Origin: Bettongia penicillata ogilbyi
Taxonomy: Eukaryota > Chordata > Mammalia > Diprotodontia > Potoroidae
Assembly (NCBI GenBank): GCA_023548195.1
Contig: JAJHZJ010000756.1
Location: 62,001-126,000, forward strand
Direction of reading: 5' to 3'
Length of the DNA: 64,000 nt
Both the position numbers and the translations under genes were made by a program. Of the stretch, positions 1 to 9,884 are shown one piece after another. Below the pieces are notes generated by a model. That model was not told the origin of the DNA. It was given only the letters and a program-made list of their open reading frames with translations, and did not search any database. Each line of letters starts with the position of its first letter. Positions within the stretch are counted from its first letter, which is position 1.

Positions 1-1120
1 ACCATGGTCAGTACTAAGACAATTATCATGACTGCTGACTCCTAGTGATGGAGACATGGAGGGCCTGTATATGGCATAAGATACTAAAAGATGACTTAGA
101 CCCACATTTTAGCCAGCCAGATCCTTGCAAGGTGTGATACATAGACTCTTTTCCAATGCACGACTCCACTGAATTTTAAATCTGGAAAAGAACTTCAAAA
201 ATCATCTTGTCCAAACTCTTCATTTCATAGATTAGAAAATGATGCCAATGTAGAAACTCAAAAGAATTCTCTCCACCCAGAAACTCCATCAATGGGCACT
301 TTGTGTTTGTCTGAACCCATAGTGGTCTAGACTTAAGTGAATTAGGAGGGTGTATGACTTGTTCAGCAGTTTCATAAAGACAGCAGAAGCAAACAACAAC
401 AGAGATAAACTGTGACTTGATAATACTTTATGCTATGCTTTTAATTGTTTTACTTGGCTTGTACATCCCCCAATCTTGGACTTCATTGATTTACCTCTGT
501 CAGCTTTGGACAGCAGGCTTTCACTTCATGATTTATAACTCAGCTTCCAGATTTGGATTAGTTCATGGTGAGCATGAGTGGGCTGAAACAAATTATAAAC
601 AAGGCATGATGCGTGGTATAAAGGATGATATCAAAGAAGTCCATGATCACAAAAGATAGGTTAGTCATATGAAGACAACTGCTATACAGCTTGGTTATTC
701 CATTGGTATCCTCATGTCATCAGAGAACCAAGGAAGGCATATTGGATCGACTCTTCATGGGTCCATTTGTTTATGGCAGAGCAGCATCTATAGTTTGTGA
801 CCTGAATCATTTGAGGCAATACCCACATAGATGAGATCACAGATCCATTGAAATAGTGGTTTGATTTTTTTGACTAGACCTTGGTGCTATATTCTGTTAA
901 TGTTCTTATTCTTAGGACTCTACCCCTAGACTGTTTTCTCCCTCTGGAATTCTCAATTTCCATTAAGTACCTTACTCCCTTGAAGGAGCTGGGCAGCTTT
1001 AGCCTTTAGACTTAGAAGATACTAACTTCTTGCCTTTCCATTGGCATCCTGGTTAATCATGATAGCTCTCATCTTCATCTTGGTTTACCTTAAAAATTTA
1101 TTTAACGTGTTTGTGTTGTT
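1..1120. other. Unique noncoding stretch, no gene recognised
   Basis: Mostly unique sequence. Weak MIR-like text on the minus strand is visible around 185-290 (a degraded version of the 'gatgaggaaac' core). A plus-strand open frame of 80 codons lies at 417-659 with a hydrophobic N-terminal third; I do not recognise it and nothing flanking it (promoter, splice sites, relatives in the window) supports it as a gene. Confidence 0.4.
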
Positions 1121-1124
1121 TCTT

Positions 1125-1258
1125 CTTATACGGTAGTAAGCTTCTTGAAGGTAGGGATTGTTTAATTTCTGCCTGTGTATCCTAGTACCTGATATGTATT
1201 AGCATGGAACATTACATGTAACATGTAACTCTTAATAAATTCTTGCTGATTGACTGAA
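1125..1258 (+). mobile_element. L2/CR1-type LINE 3'-end fragment
   Basis: Plus-strand text follows the usual L2 3' end in order: a 'gtaagcttcttgaaggtagggattg' type segment, then 'tcttaataaattcttgctg' and a TGA-rich terminus. No coding part remains. Old, 5'-truncated copy; the exact LINE family (L2 or L3) is uncertain. Confidence 0.6.
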
Positions 1259-1262
1259 TAGC

Positions 1263-1650
1263 TGTAAGACAAGAACTGTGTCTCATTTCTCTATTTCTCT
1301 TAGCTCCCAGAACAATTTCTTGCATAGGGAAGGCAAGTGTCTAGTAATGAACGTGACCTGCATTTCTCTGGCATGTTGGTTCATGGACGAATGTTTCAAC
1401 CACAATAATTTCTCAAATAACCTGTCTTACTTTCCCAACTCCTTCATTTCACTCAGGGACAGGGACATATGTTTGTGGAATTCTGCTGTGGTTCTGGTAT
1501 TGGCATCCTCCATATCACCTGAAGACCACAATAACTGTATCCCTGTACCAGCCTTAATGTTCCTGCCCCTTACTGGCCCCTGAGAGTCATGAAGGCCTGA
1601 AGAATCTTCTTGGTACTGATTTACACTCCCAAACTCCAAGGATCTGACTT
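1263..1650. other. Noncoding stretch, no feature seen
   Basis: A 101-codon open frame at 1278-1583 starts inside LINE-like text ('gaactgtgtctcatttct') and has no recognisable domains. I see no gene here. Confidence 0.4.
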
Positions 1651-1654
1651 TAGA

Positions 1655-1760
1655 AAGAACACTGAGCTTAGGAATCAGGAGATCTAGGTTCTAGAATTGC
1701 CTCTGCCCTTCATTTACTGTATGACTTTCTTTATGCTGTAGACACCTTTTGCCCCTATCC
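1655..1760 (+). mobile_element. MIR-type SINE fragment
   Basis: Degraded tRNA-derived head ('aggaatcaggagatctaggtt') followed by 'tactgtatgactttct', matching the order of MIR head and core. Both ends are eroded. Confidence 0.55.
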
Positions 1761-1764
1761 CTCC

Positions 1765-2325
1765 TATTAACTTAGTAATACATAATAGTTTAGGGAGCTG
1801 GGATCTCACTGACACAGATCACAGCTACCACACACTTATGGTTAGCAAACAATCTTTGTGAAACATTGTGCCTGGAACAACTTATCACCTGGTGACCAAC
1901 CCTACAATGAAAAGTTTCTTCAAACTTAGACTGTTCTTAGATAAAAGACAAATTCATTGCCATGTCCATACAACCTTCTTAGGTGTGTGCTCTACTGATA
2001 TAAATCAATTTTGTCTTACTAATTTCAGCCCATCATTCTAACATGTTAAGATCTTTTTAGATCTTGACTCTGTCACCTAGAATGTTTGCTCTTTCTCTCT
2101 GTCTCCCAGATCTGCAAATTTGATAAGCAATTGCTTTATTCAGGAGAGTTAAAAAAAGACTAAGGGCAGATCCATGACTTGGGTTGGCATTAATAGTGAT
2201 TATTCTTTAGGTCTGGTTGGAAATCTAACTATCTGTACTATTAACTAGTTATATCTCCCCACCTTGTCCTTGAAGATATCAATATGAAGATTTATCAAAT
2301 GCCTTAATGAAATGCAGGCATGCTA
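1765..2325. other. Unique noncoding stretch
   Basis: AT-rich sequence with no open frame of note, no simple repeat and no interspersed repeat that I can recognise. Confidence 0.4.
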
Positions 2326-2327
2326 TG

Positions 2328-2535
2328 TTAGGTAGCTGGGGGCACTAAAATGGACCTGGAGTCAGCCAACTGGTGGTCAGATCTGGCCCTCAGACACTAA
2401 CTGTGTGACACTTAATCGCTGTCTGCCTCAGTTTCCTCATCTGTAAAATGTACAGAATAAGAGCATTTGCCTCCTAGGATTGTTTTGAGGATAAAGTGAA
2501 ATATATTTGTCAAGTATTTTGCAAATCTTAAAAAG
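2328..2535 (+). mobile_element. MIR/CORE-type SINE
   Basis: Recognised from 'ctgtctgcctcagtttcctc' and 'atctgtaaaatg', followed by the 3' part ('gaggataaagtgaaatat...caagtattttgcaaatctt'). First of three SINEs in the same orientation within 0.7 kb. Confidence 0.8.
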
Positions 2536-2554
2536 ATTTATTGTACTTATATCA

Positions 2555-2735
2555 TTGGGTAAGTTTGGAGTTAGAAAGACTTGTATTCAAATCCTGGATC
2601 TGCCACTGAACTACCTGTGTGGTGTTGGGTAAGTCATTGCATTTCTCTTAGTTTCAATATACTCATCTATATAATGGGAATAGTAAAACATATTCTTCTT
2701 TACCTCTTAGAGTTGTGGTTTGGATGAGCCAATAT
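2555..2735 (+). mobile_element. MIR-type SINE
   Basis: Second of the three. Head 'ttggagttagaaagacttg' with 'attcaaatcctggatctg' (B-box region), then 'ggtgttgggtaagtcattgc'. More diverged than its neighbours. Confidence 0.7.
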
Positions 2736-2748
2736 TCACTCTACAGTG

Positions 2749-2990
2749 AGGTGGCATAATGAATAGAATGCTAGACCTGAAGTCAGGAAGACCTGAATTC
2801 AAAAGTGACCTCGGACATTTATTAGCTGTTTGACCCTGGGCAAGTAATTTAATTTCTCGGTTTTCTCATCTGTAAAATGAGGATAACAGCACCTATGTTT
2901 ACGGGTTGATGTGAGTATAAAATGAGATAATATTTATAAAGTGTTTTACAAACCTTAAGGTACTATATAAATGCTAGCTATTGATATTAC
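2749..2990 (+). mobile_element. Near full-length MIR/CORE-type SINE
   Basis: Third of the three and the best preserved: 'gaagtcaggaagacctgaat' head, 'gaccctgggcaagtaattta', 'catctgtaaaatgaggataa', and the 3' part ending 'actatataaatgctagctat'. The whole tRNA-head, CORE and tail order is present. Confidence 0.85.
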
Positions 2991-3249
2991 AACAAATATA
3001 AAGTGCTTTGTAATGTTGGAAGTCTATGTAAATAAATGTAAGTTATTACTGTATTAGTTTGAATATAGACTTCACATTCCTGCTAATCTGGTTTATAGAA
3101 AATCTTAATGGTGTCTGTAATGGTTTCATTTCTAATATACATTTCTATATTTTTTCTTCCATAAAGGTCTCATTTTAGAAATGTTTCCAAATGAGATAGT
3201 ATTTGTAAAGTGTTTGGTGAAATGCCTGGTGTGTGGTGGGTACTTAGTA

Positions 3250-3375
3250 AATGCTTTCCTTTCCTCTTCTTTCCCTTCCCCTTCCCTCCCTTCTCTCTCC
3301 TCCCCTTTTCTTTCCTCATCCTCATTCCTTACTTCCCTTGCCTTGCCTTCTCCTCCCTTCCCTTTCCTTCCCTGC
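3250..3375. repeat. Pyrimidine-rich (CT)-type low-complexity tract
   Basis: About 125 bases almost free of A and G on the plus strand, made of irregular CCTT/CTTCC blocks. Open frames across it on both strands are artefacts of composition. Confidence 0.9.
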
Positions 3376-3384
3376 TTTACAATT

Positions 3385-3790
3385 TTCATAGACACAGAGA
3401 TACCTGGGTCATGCGAGTACTGGCTAAAATTTTAACTCAACCACACTTCAGGTCCTTCCAATTCTGAGTTTCTCTGATTCTGTGAATTCAGAGTGGGAAC
3501 TTGAGTGGGCTGAGAGCCCTTGATTGAAGAAGGTGCCCTTTATTTCTGTTTTTGCAAATTTTCACCTTGTAAGCTGGGAATGTGGAGGCTGGTTGGCTAT
3601 AAGTCATCTTGAGGTCTCCTTGAGTCTAGGAGCGAAGGAAGAACCATGGAGCCCCAGTGTGCTGAGCTGGGGAAGGGAGTGAGTAAATCTCAGAAAATAA
3701 ATTAGAAAAGAAAAAAGGAAGAATTTTACCAGGCTTCAAATCATAATTGCAAGGCTCTAGTAATGAGGCACTCCCATTCCATGCTCTGAC
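3385..3790. other. Unique noncoding stretch
   Basis: No repeat or gene recognised. An A-rich stretch is present at 3693-3722. Confidence 0.35.
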
Positions 3791-3794
3791 AGTC

Positions 3795-3935
3795 AAAGTA
3801 CTGGCTTAGGGGCTCAGAAAACAAGAATTTTGATCTCACCTCTGCAGCAACTTCATATATGGTCTTGAATAAATCAACCCCCTTCTCAGGGCCAGAATTT
3901 CCTCATCTCCCAAATCAGGAACTTGAAGTAGGCTG
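3795..3935 (+). mobile_element. Degraded MIR-type SINE
   Basis: MIR order is retained in poor form: 'aaaacaagaattttgatctc', 'atggtcttgaataaatcaac', 'agggccagaatttcctcatc'. Both ends are eroded. Confidence 0.55.
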
Positions 3936-3939
3936 AAGA

Positions 3940-4153
3940 TTAGAGTCACAAACCCTTCTGAATACCAGAATCCTTTGTAATTGCAGAGCACTTGGGGGGT
4001 GGGGTGCTTCCCACATGAGATTCACTTACTATTAGCATCCATTGATTGGGAAGCATCTGTGGATTCAGTAATGCTTTTAGATGAATTTGTAATTTATTAA
4101 TCCCAACAAACATTTATGCATGCTTGGAACACAGTAATAAATATATGTTAAAA

Positions 4154-4155
<2 letters not shown>
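3940..4155. other. Unique stretch sharing a motif with 14.98-15.04 kb
   Basis: The segment around 4063-4103 ('gattcagtaatgctttta', then 'ttattaatc') resembles 15000-15036 in the same order and orientation. It may be an unnamed old repeat or a shared regulatory motif. Confidence 0.3.

Positions 4156-4156
<1 letters not shown>

Positions 4157-4229
<73 letters not shown>
4157..4229. repeat. (TC)n microsatellite, about 36 units
   Basis: Uninterrupted TC dinucleotides for about 73 bases, ending in CTTTCCC. A homopurine/homopyrimidine mirror repeat that long can adopt triplex structure (known property of the class). Likely polymorphic in length. Confidence 0.97.
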
Positions 4230-4234
<5 letters not shown>

Positions 4235-4384
4235 TTTTTAACCAGACATTATTTTATCAGATTAGGGAGCTCCTGGTGAGGAACTTCCTTTAACGATACA
4301 GATGGGCACTAGTTCTACAATTTATAGTGCTAGAATGCTAGAAAGCTGCCTAGAGCAATGGAAAGTAAAGCGGCAGTCAGCTGG

Positions 4385-4612
4385 TTGCAGTAGTGCACAG
4401 AATGCTAGGCTTGGAGTCAGGAACCCTGGTGTTCAAATCTGACCTCAGATGCTTAGTAGCTGTGTGACCTTGGGCAAGTTGCTTAATGTCTGCCTGGCCC
4501 AGTTTCCTCATCTGTAAAATGGGAGTGATAATAGTGCCTATCTCCGTGAATTCTGAAGATAAAACTGGACATTTTTAAAGCACTTTGCAAAATTTAAAGC
4601 ATCATTATGTGA
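4385..4612 (+). mobile_element. MIR/CORE-type SINE
   Basis: Well preserved: 'aatgctaggcttggagtcag', 'gttcaaatctgacctcag', 'agctgtgtgaccttgggcaa', 'catctgtaaaatgggagtga', then 'aagcactttgcaaaattta'. Full head-to-tail order. Confidence 0.85.
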
Positions 4613-4614
4613 CT

Positions 4615-5920
4615 TGCTTGGAAGTATACCCTGTCAATCTGTATCAGAGGAAGAACTTGAACCCAGTTCTTCTAGTTATTATTACTATACTGAGTCAAAT
4701 GATGGCTACTGTGTTTAGAGATTCATGGAGATCTGTGGATCCCTTGTAACCTCTTGGATCCCCAGGTTAGGATCCACTATATTAGAAGGCCCTTAAGATC
4801 CTTTCTCCATGCTTCCTCCATCTTGCCTGGCCTACACATAGAGGTGCACAATCACTGCCTCAAGCCTCTTGTCCTATTTTTTCTGGTCTCTTCTGTCATG
4901 TAGATGCTTTGAGGGAAGAAATTGCTTTGGAAAACTTGCAAAGTATTTTGGGCTTTGGGGTGGGGAGAAGGAATCTAAGTGTGCAAGAGACATGACAGAG
5001 CCTACCATCCACTTCCAAGCCCCTAGTTGGAGCTCCAGCTCTCTCCAGTGGTCAGAGATTTTAACCACTTTAGGAAGGTGGAGATGTATGGATGTGAACA
5101 TTCTGTTCAGGAAAAATGACATGTACAGAAATTACTCTATATGAAATAAAGACTAGGTAATTTGAGGGAAGAGGAGAAAGAACCAGCAGCTGGGGGAATC
5201 AGAAAAAGCTTCATAAAGAAGTTGACCTTCAAGGCAGGGAGGGAGGGGATAGAAGAGGGCAGATAATAGAACGGACAGCAAATTGGGGAAAGGGATAATC
5301 AGAAGCTAATGCTATTGTGGGGGGACAGGTCAAGAGAGGGAATGGAATAAAAGATGGGCAGGGAAATGTGCGTAGTTTTTCACAATGTAGCTGTTATGGA
5401 AGTGTTTTGCATGGCTACACATGTATGACCTATATGAAATTGTTAGCTTTTTCAATGAGGGTGGGTAGGGAGGGAGGAAGGGAGAGAATATGGAACCCAA
5501 AGCTTTAAAAATGAATGTTAAAAATTATTTTTCGCAAGCAACTGGGAAACAAGATGAAGAAGCAATGGGGGATACAAGTCCATTTTGGGATTGGGGAATG
5601 AGTTGAAAGAAAGGGGAGCCTTGAAGTTTTCCCTTAGATGAGGTATCTCCCATGAAAACATTAAAATTATGTTTCTATGACAGATATAATTTCATATCTT
5701 TGTTCAAGGACCTACAGAGTAAGGACATCAAATGAAGCATAAAATAAGCATAAAATAGGGAGATATATGCTCCTCTTTGCCAATACCATGGAGGATATTT
5801 ATGTGTAAAGTACAAACCTAGGAGGGATTCCCTCTTTACAGTAAGGTTACCAAAGTGCTGCTACTCCACTGATGATACTGTATTAATTGTCCATCACAAC
5901 ACAAAGCTTCCTTAATCTAG
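4615..5920. other. Unique noncoding stretch, no gene recognised
   Basis: 1.3 kb without a recognisable repeat. Opposed open frames at 4869-5144 (+) and 4874-5122 (-) overlap fully and show no domain. G+A-rich patches lie at 5164-5260 and 5460-5490. Confidence 0.4.
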
Positions 5921-5924
5921 TGCA

Positions 5925-6250
5925 ATGCAATAAATACCTATTATGTTCAAACCCCTTGGCTCAGCATTGGGGATACAAAGAAAAAGATGAAGAAACATTT
6001 CTTACATGAAAAGCTTATATTCAATGAGGGTTAAGGGGAAATACAACATGTGAACGGAAAAAAATGTACATGAATGTTTGAAGAGGGTCAAACTTTAACA
6101 AATAAAAAGATCAAGAAAGATTTCCCATAGTGGTGACACATGGGCTAACACTTGGAAGAAGTTAGGGATGCTAAGAGGCATAGGTGAAGAGAAAAATGAA
6201 TCTAGGCATAAGCACCAATATTTTCAAACAATGAATGCAAGATATGGAAT
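5925..6250 (-). mobile_element. L2-type LINE 3' fragment, diverged
   Basis: On the plus strand the text follows the reverse complement of an L2 3' end: 'aataaatacctattatgttc', 'cattggggatacaaagaaaa', then an eroded 'aagcttatattcaatgag'. The rest fades toward 6.25 kb. Confidence 0.5.
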
Positions 6251-6415
6251 GTTTGGGGAACAGCAGACAAGTCATTATGGTTGGAAAATAGAATGTGTGG
6301 AGGAGAATATTATATAACAAATCTGAAAGATTTCCTCAGTGAAATCCAAAGCAATGCAAAAGACACTGGTGTAATCAGTCACATTGGAAAAACAAACTGG
6401 ATGAGAAATATATGT

Positions 6416-6485
6416 ATTTCTATAATGTACAACTGAGTTAGCCTTTCTATATTTCTATAATGTACAACTGAGTTAGCCTTTCTAT
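6416..6485. repeat. Perfect 35-bp tandem duplication
   Basis: 6416-6450 and 6451-6485 are identical over 35 bases (core 'aatgtacaactgagttagcc'). The duplication abuts the TATC array, so replication slippage or repair next to the microsatellite is a likely cause (inference). Confidence 0.95.
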
Positions 6486-6486
6486 A

Positions 6487-6494
6487 TCTGTCCG

Positions 6495-6576
<82 letters not shown>

Positions 6577-6638
6577 CATCTATCATCTATCTAATCTCTC
6601 TGTCTGTCTATCTATCTACCTGTCTGTTTTTCTATCTG

Positions 6639-6695
<57 letters not shown>
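6487..6695. repeat. (TATC)n compound microsatellite
   Basis: Two long TATC blocks (about 6497-6575 and 6640-6694) with an impure middle containing TGTC, CATC and TACC variants. Total about 200 bases. Confidence 0.96.
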
Positions 6696-6744
6696 TGGTA
6701 TATTCATTCATACATACATACACACATGTTCTCTCTCTCTACTC

Positions 6745-6905
6745 TCTCTGACATTAGAGACAGTGAAGGACAGAAGAAAGTTTTAGAATCAGAACACCTT
6801 CCTGACATGTGCTGGTTGTGTGAACCTGAATAATTCATTTGACATCTCAATTTGTGAGGTAATTCTTTAGCACTATAAATTACAGAATTACCCACCTGCA
6901 TCAGC
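6745..6905 (+). mobile_element. tRNA-derived SINE, 5' part
   Basis: Plus-strand text resembles the SINE copies at 15.12 and 63.23 kb: 'ttagaatcagaacacct', 'ttgtgtgaacctgaataatt', 'tgacatctcaatttgtgagg', 'taattctttagcactataa'. The 3' end is lost. Confidence 0.55.
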
Positions 6906-7315
6906 AGAATGTGTTTTCATGCTAAGAGTTCTCTACAAAGAGGAAATCACAAGTACAGGCAGATAAATTTCTTGAACAAAGGTTGTAAGATAAATAATGA
7001 TCTAGGTCCAGAATTTATTAGGAGTAGTAGACCCTGCTGATATCTCATTTGGAAAATGGTGTAGCATTTCAATGATTTTAAGCTGTTTATTGCCACAAAT
7101 GCTAGTTCTCTAATACCAATATTCCTGCAATGACACATGGAGCACTACAGTCTCAGAAGAAATTATTAGTACCAAAATGGCAACGTAAAGATCCATGGCA
7201 GCCTGCCATAGTGAAAGAACTAGAGAAGGGTCTCCAGCTTTGGGGTGGGTCAGAGCCATAACTAACCATATGGACACTTGAGTCAAGGAATAAATTTTGC
7301 ACCCTCAGATCAACT
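6906..7315. other. Unique noncoding stretch
   Basis: No repeat, RNA gene or convincing open frame seen. Confidence 0.35.
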
Positions 7316-7319
7316 CTGT

Positions 7320-7422
7320 GCGTGAGCATGAGTGTGTATGTACACGTGTGTTTGCATGTGTGCACATGTGTGTGCATGTGCATGTACATGTGCATATGTG
7401 TATATGCATGTGTGTGCGGGGG
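7320..7422. repeat. Imperfect (TG)n / TGTGCA tract
   Basis: Alternating purine-pyrimidine for about 100 bases with TGTGCATG-type units. Open frames across it on both strands are compositional. Confidence 0.9.
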
Positions 7423-7654
7423 GGAGTGGGAGCCAGCAAATATTAGCCAATGGGGAGGACGCAGAGACCCTAGCACCCTGCTAGGCCCAACCGGGAGGCC
7501 ATAAGCACAGAAAGGAGGTTATCTGTTTGTGATGAAAAGGAGAGGGAGGAGAAGCCATCTGATACCTTCCTAGTCTGATTAATTATTCTTATTAACTTGT
7601 TTCTACATTGATAAAGTGAAAGGGAGGGCTGTCAAAATGGAACATTCTAAATGG

Positions 7655-7745
7655 CCCATTTTTGTCTTCCTGTTCCCAGTGCCTAGTGTACTGTTTTGCA
7701 CGTAGGAGACGCTTAAGAAATGTTTGCTGGTAGATTACTGAATTA
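7655..7745 (+). mobile_element. L2 LINE 3'-end fragment
   Basis: Plus-strand: 'tgttcccagtgcctagtgta', 'gcacgtaggagacgcttaag', 'aaatgtttgctgg', the usual order at an L2 3' terminus. Confidence 0.65.
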
Positions 7746-7844
7746 GCCTATAAACCACTGCAGCATCCAAAGACAGAGTGAACAGGATTTCCCCTTATCT
7801 ACTCCACTCTCTCTTCTACCTCCTTCCCCCCTGTTCCCACCTTC

Positions 7845-7925
7845 CCTTTTTATTGATTTTTAAAATATGTAATTCATTTATTTTTCAGTTCTCAACATTC
7901 ACTTCCACACCCACCTTCCCTTTTG
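7845..7925 (-). mobile_element. Possible L1 3'-UTR scrap
   Basis: T-rich start followed by 'ttttcagttctcaacattca' and 'cttccacacccaccttccc', similar to the L1 3'-UTR pieces at 14.1, 41.5 and 48.0 kb. Short and diverged. Confidence 0.35.
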
Positions 7926-7944
7926 AAACTTTTTTAGCCTGGTT

Positions 7945-8135
7945 TCATAGGGTCAGAGATGATGGGATTGTGATGCAAAGCTGGAAGGGACCTTGGAGGC
8001 CATTCAGTCTCCTTATTTTATGTAGGCCCATGGAGGTTAAGTGATTTGCCCAGCATCACACAGCTAGTAGGTGTCTGAGGTGGGATTCAAACCCATGTCT
8101 TGTGTTCAAGTCCATCACTCTATTGCCTATATCAT
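7945..8135 (-). mobile_element. MIR/L3-type repeat
   Basis: Reverse-orientation text: 'agctggaagggaccttggag', 'ggaggttaagtgatttgccc', 'atcacacagctagtaggtgt', 'tgggattcaaacccatgtct'. Clear match in order to the reverse complement of MIR. Confidence 0.8.
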
Positions 8136-8139
8136 TCTG

Positions 8140-8880
8140 AAGTTTATAGAAAAGGGAAAGGGGAAGCATAGAAGCACATTTACTGCACTTGGTCCCCAAA
8201 CTTCCTAGGGTCCTCCTTGTCCAATGACATTGTGGATGCCCTAGATGAGATGCTGCTGATGGCCTCCTGAAGAACTTTGCTTAATTCTCAGACATTGCCT
8301 TGTATCCCCTGGGTCAGGGGATAGGAGTACTCTGCTCAATATGGAGGCCCAGCCAGGAGAAAAGCAAAGTTTTCAATAATTCATGAGGCTGCTCCCCCCA
8401 CACTCCCCCGGTTGGCTGTAAATATTTCATCTGGACAGAAATGTCTCAAGCAGAGACACCCAGGATGCGCTGGGCTGAAAGGCCAAGCTATAGACTGCCA
8501 AGTCCCCAGGCTGGGCCAGGCTGGCCTTAGGGCGGAGAATGGATTCTAAGTCCCTGGAAGGAGAACAAGGTAGAGGGGGCAGCTGGCAGCTTCTGGGATG
8601 GCCTCCAAAGCTGCCGATGGGCTGACCCTTGGCCCAGCCTTTATGCAGTTTTTTGATGCTACCAGCTTACTGCTCCACCCATTCTTGGGCACTGACATTA
8701 TTCTACTGAGAACAAGGATGGAAAGAGGAGGGAGGGAAGAAGAATGGGAAGCTTTTAGGGATTCTGAGGGCAGTCTGAGCCCTGCTCCCCTAGCACTCCC
8801 ACCCAAAACCTGGGAGAAATAATTGTACTCCAAAGTGTTTAAATTCATTTATGCCTAGCAGTTCCATAAAGAACTTTACT
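8140..8880. other. G+C-richer unique block, no gene recognised
   Basis: Contains few repeats and somewhat higher G+C than its surroundings (around 8380-8800). Overlapping opposed open frames (8546-8848 minus, 8598-8822 plus) show no domain and no splice context that I trust. Could be a regulatory region; no direct evidence. Confidence 0.35.
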
Positions 8881-8884
8881 AAAG

Positions 8885-9035
8885 GTATTTACTAGATCTT
8901 GAGCCAGAAGGGACCTCAAAAACCATCTAATCCAACCCCATCAATTTATAGTTGAGGAAACTGTGACTTGTTCGAAGTCATCCATGCAGTATGTATCAGA
9001 GTTTGGGTTTGAGCCCAGGTCCTGACTCTGTAGGA
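8885..9035 (-). mobile_element. MIR/L3-type repeat fragment
   Basis: 'gccagaagggacctcaaaaa', 'catctaatccaacccc', 'gttgaggaaactgtgac', 'ttgagcccaggtcctgactc' in the order expected for the reverse strand. Confidence 0.7.
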
Positions 9036-9059
9036 TCTGATGACAATAACAATAACAAT

Positions 9060-9235
9060 AACCGGTGTTTATAAAGCCCTTTGTGATTTTAGGGTACTTT
9101 GTATATATTGTCATACTTCATCTTGTGAAGTAGGTTGGATAAGCTACGTTTATACCTATTTTATCGATGAGGGGAGCTGCCTGAAGAGGGTTAAGTGATC
9201 TTTTCAACTCCCACCCAGGGACCAGGGCAGTTATT
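9060..9235 (-). mobile_element. MIR-type SINE fragment
   Basis: 'gtgtttataaagccctttgt', 'tcatcttgtgaagtagg', 'ttatacctattttatcgatg', 'gggttaagtgatctttt': reverse complement of the MIR 3' half, diverged. Confidence 0.65.
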
Positions 9236-9336
9236 ATGAATTAAGGAGTCTTATTAGGGATTAAGGGAAGGACTGTCCAGGGAAGGGGGACTGGCTGTAC
9301 TCACAGATGTACTCAAGGAGAATATATAAATATAAA

Positions 9337-9566
9337 CTCCTCTTTCTCCTCCTCCTCCTCCTCCTCCTCCTTCTTCTTCTTCTTCTTCTTCTTCTTCTTC
9401 TTCTTCTTCTTCTTCTTCTTCTTCTTCTTCTTCTTCTTCTTCTTCTTCTTCTTCTTCTCCTCCTTCTCTTTCTCCTCCTCCTTCTTCTCCTCATTCTCCT
9501 CCTCCTTCGTGTTCTTCTTGTTTGTGTTCTTCTTCTCCTTCTTCTTCTTATTCTCCTCTTCCTCAA
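9337..9566. repeat. (TTC)n/(CTC)n triplet repeat tract, about 230 bp
   Basis: Pure TTC in the centre (about 9370-9456) flanked by CTC and mixed triplets. It opens all frames and gives spurious poly-Leu (plus) and poly-Arg (minus) proteins, which I do not call as genes. GAA/TTC arrays are known to form triplexes and to be unstable. Confidence 0.97.
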
Positions 9567-9699
9567 CAAAATAACCATCCTATACCAGTTCCTTGCCCAA
9601 GAGCAAGTCCTTTTCTGGCAGTGGAGTGCTGGCCACATTACCCCGGGTTGATAATACTGTGGACCTAGGTCAGATAGCTACTAAGTGTCTCAGGGTAGA

Positions 9700-9830
9700 G
9701 AGTATTATTCTTATTTTAAAGATAAAGGAAACTAAGTCCCAGACAAGTTAACTACCTTGGCCAAGATCACTCAGGTAATAAATATCCATGTCACAACACA
9801 GGACTAAAGATACTCAACTTGAGAGTTTTC
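9700..9830 (-). mobile_element. MIR-type SINE fragment
   Basis: 'attattcttattttaaagat', 'aaggaaactaagtcccagac', 'aagttaactaccttggccaa', 'gatcactcaggtaataa': reverse MIR core, diverged. Confidence 0.65.
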
Positions 9831-9884
9831 TCATGACTCCATAGGTTTTAATTTTGAGTCTGGTGATTTCCCCACTAAAATACA

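Noticed and set aside
6487..6695. CRISPR-like regular repeats
   Set aside because: Plain tetranucleotide microsatellite without spacers; the genome is mammalian.
9261..9651. Poly-Arg (minus) and poly-Leu (plus) open frames
   Set aside because: They are translations of the TTC/CTC triplet tract and have no other protein content.
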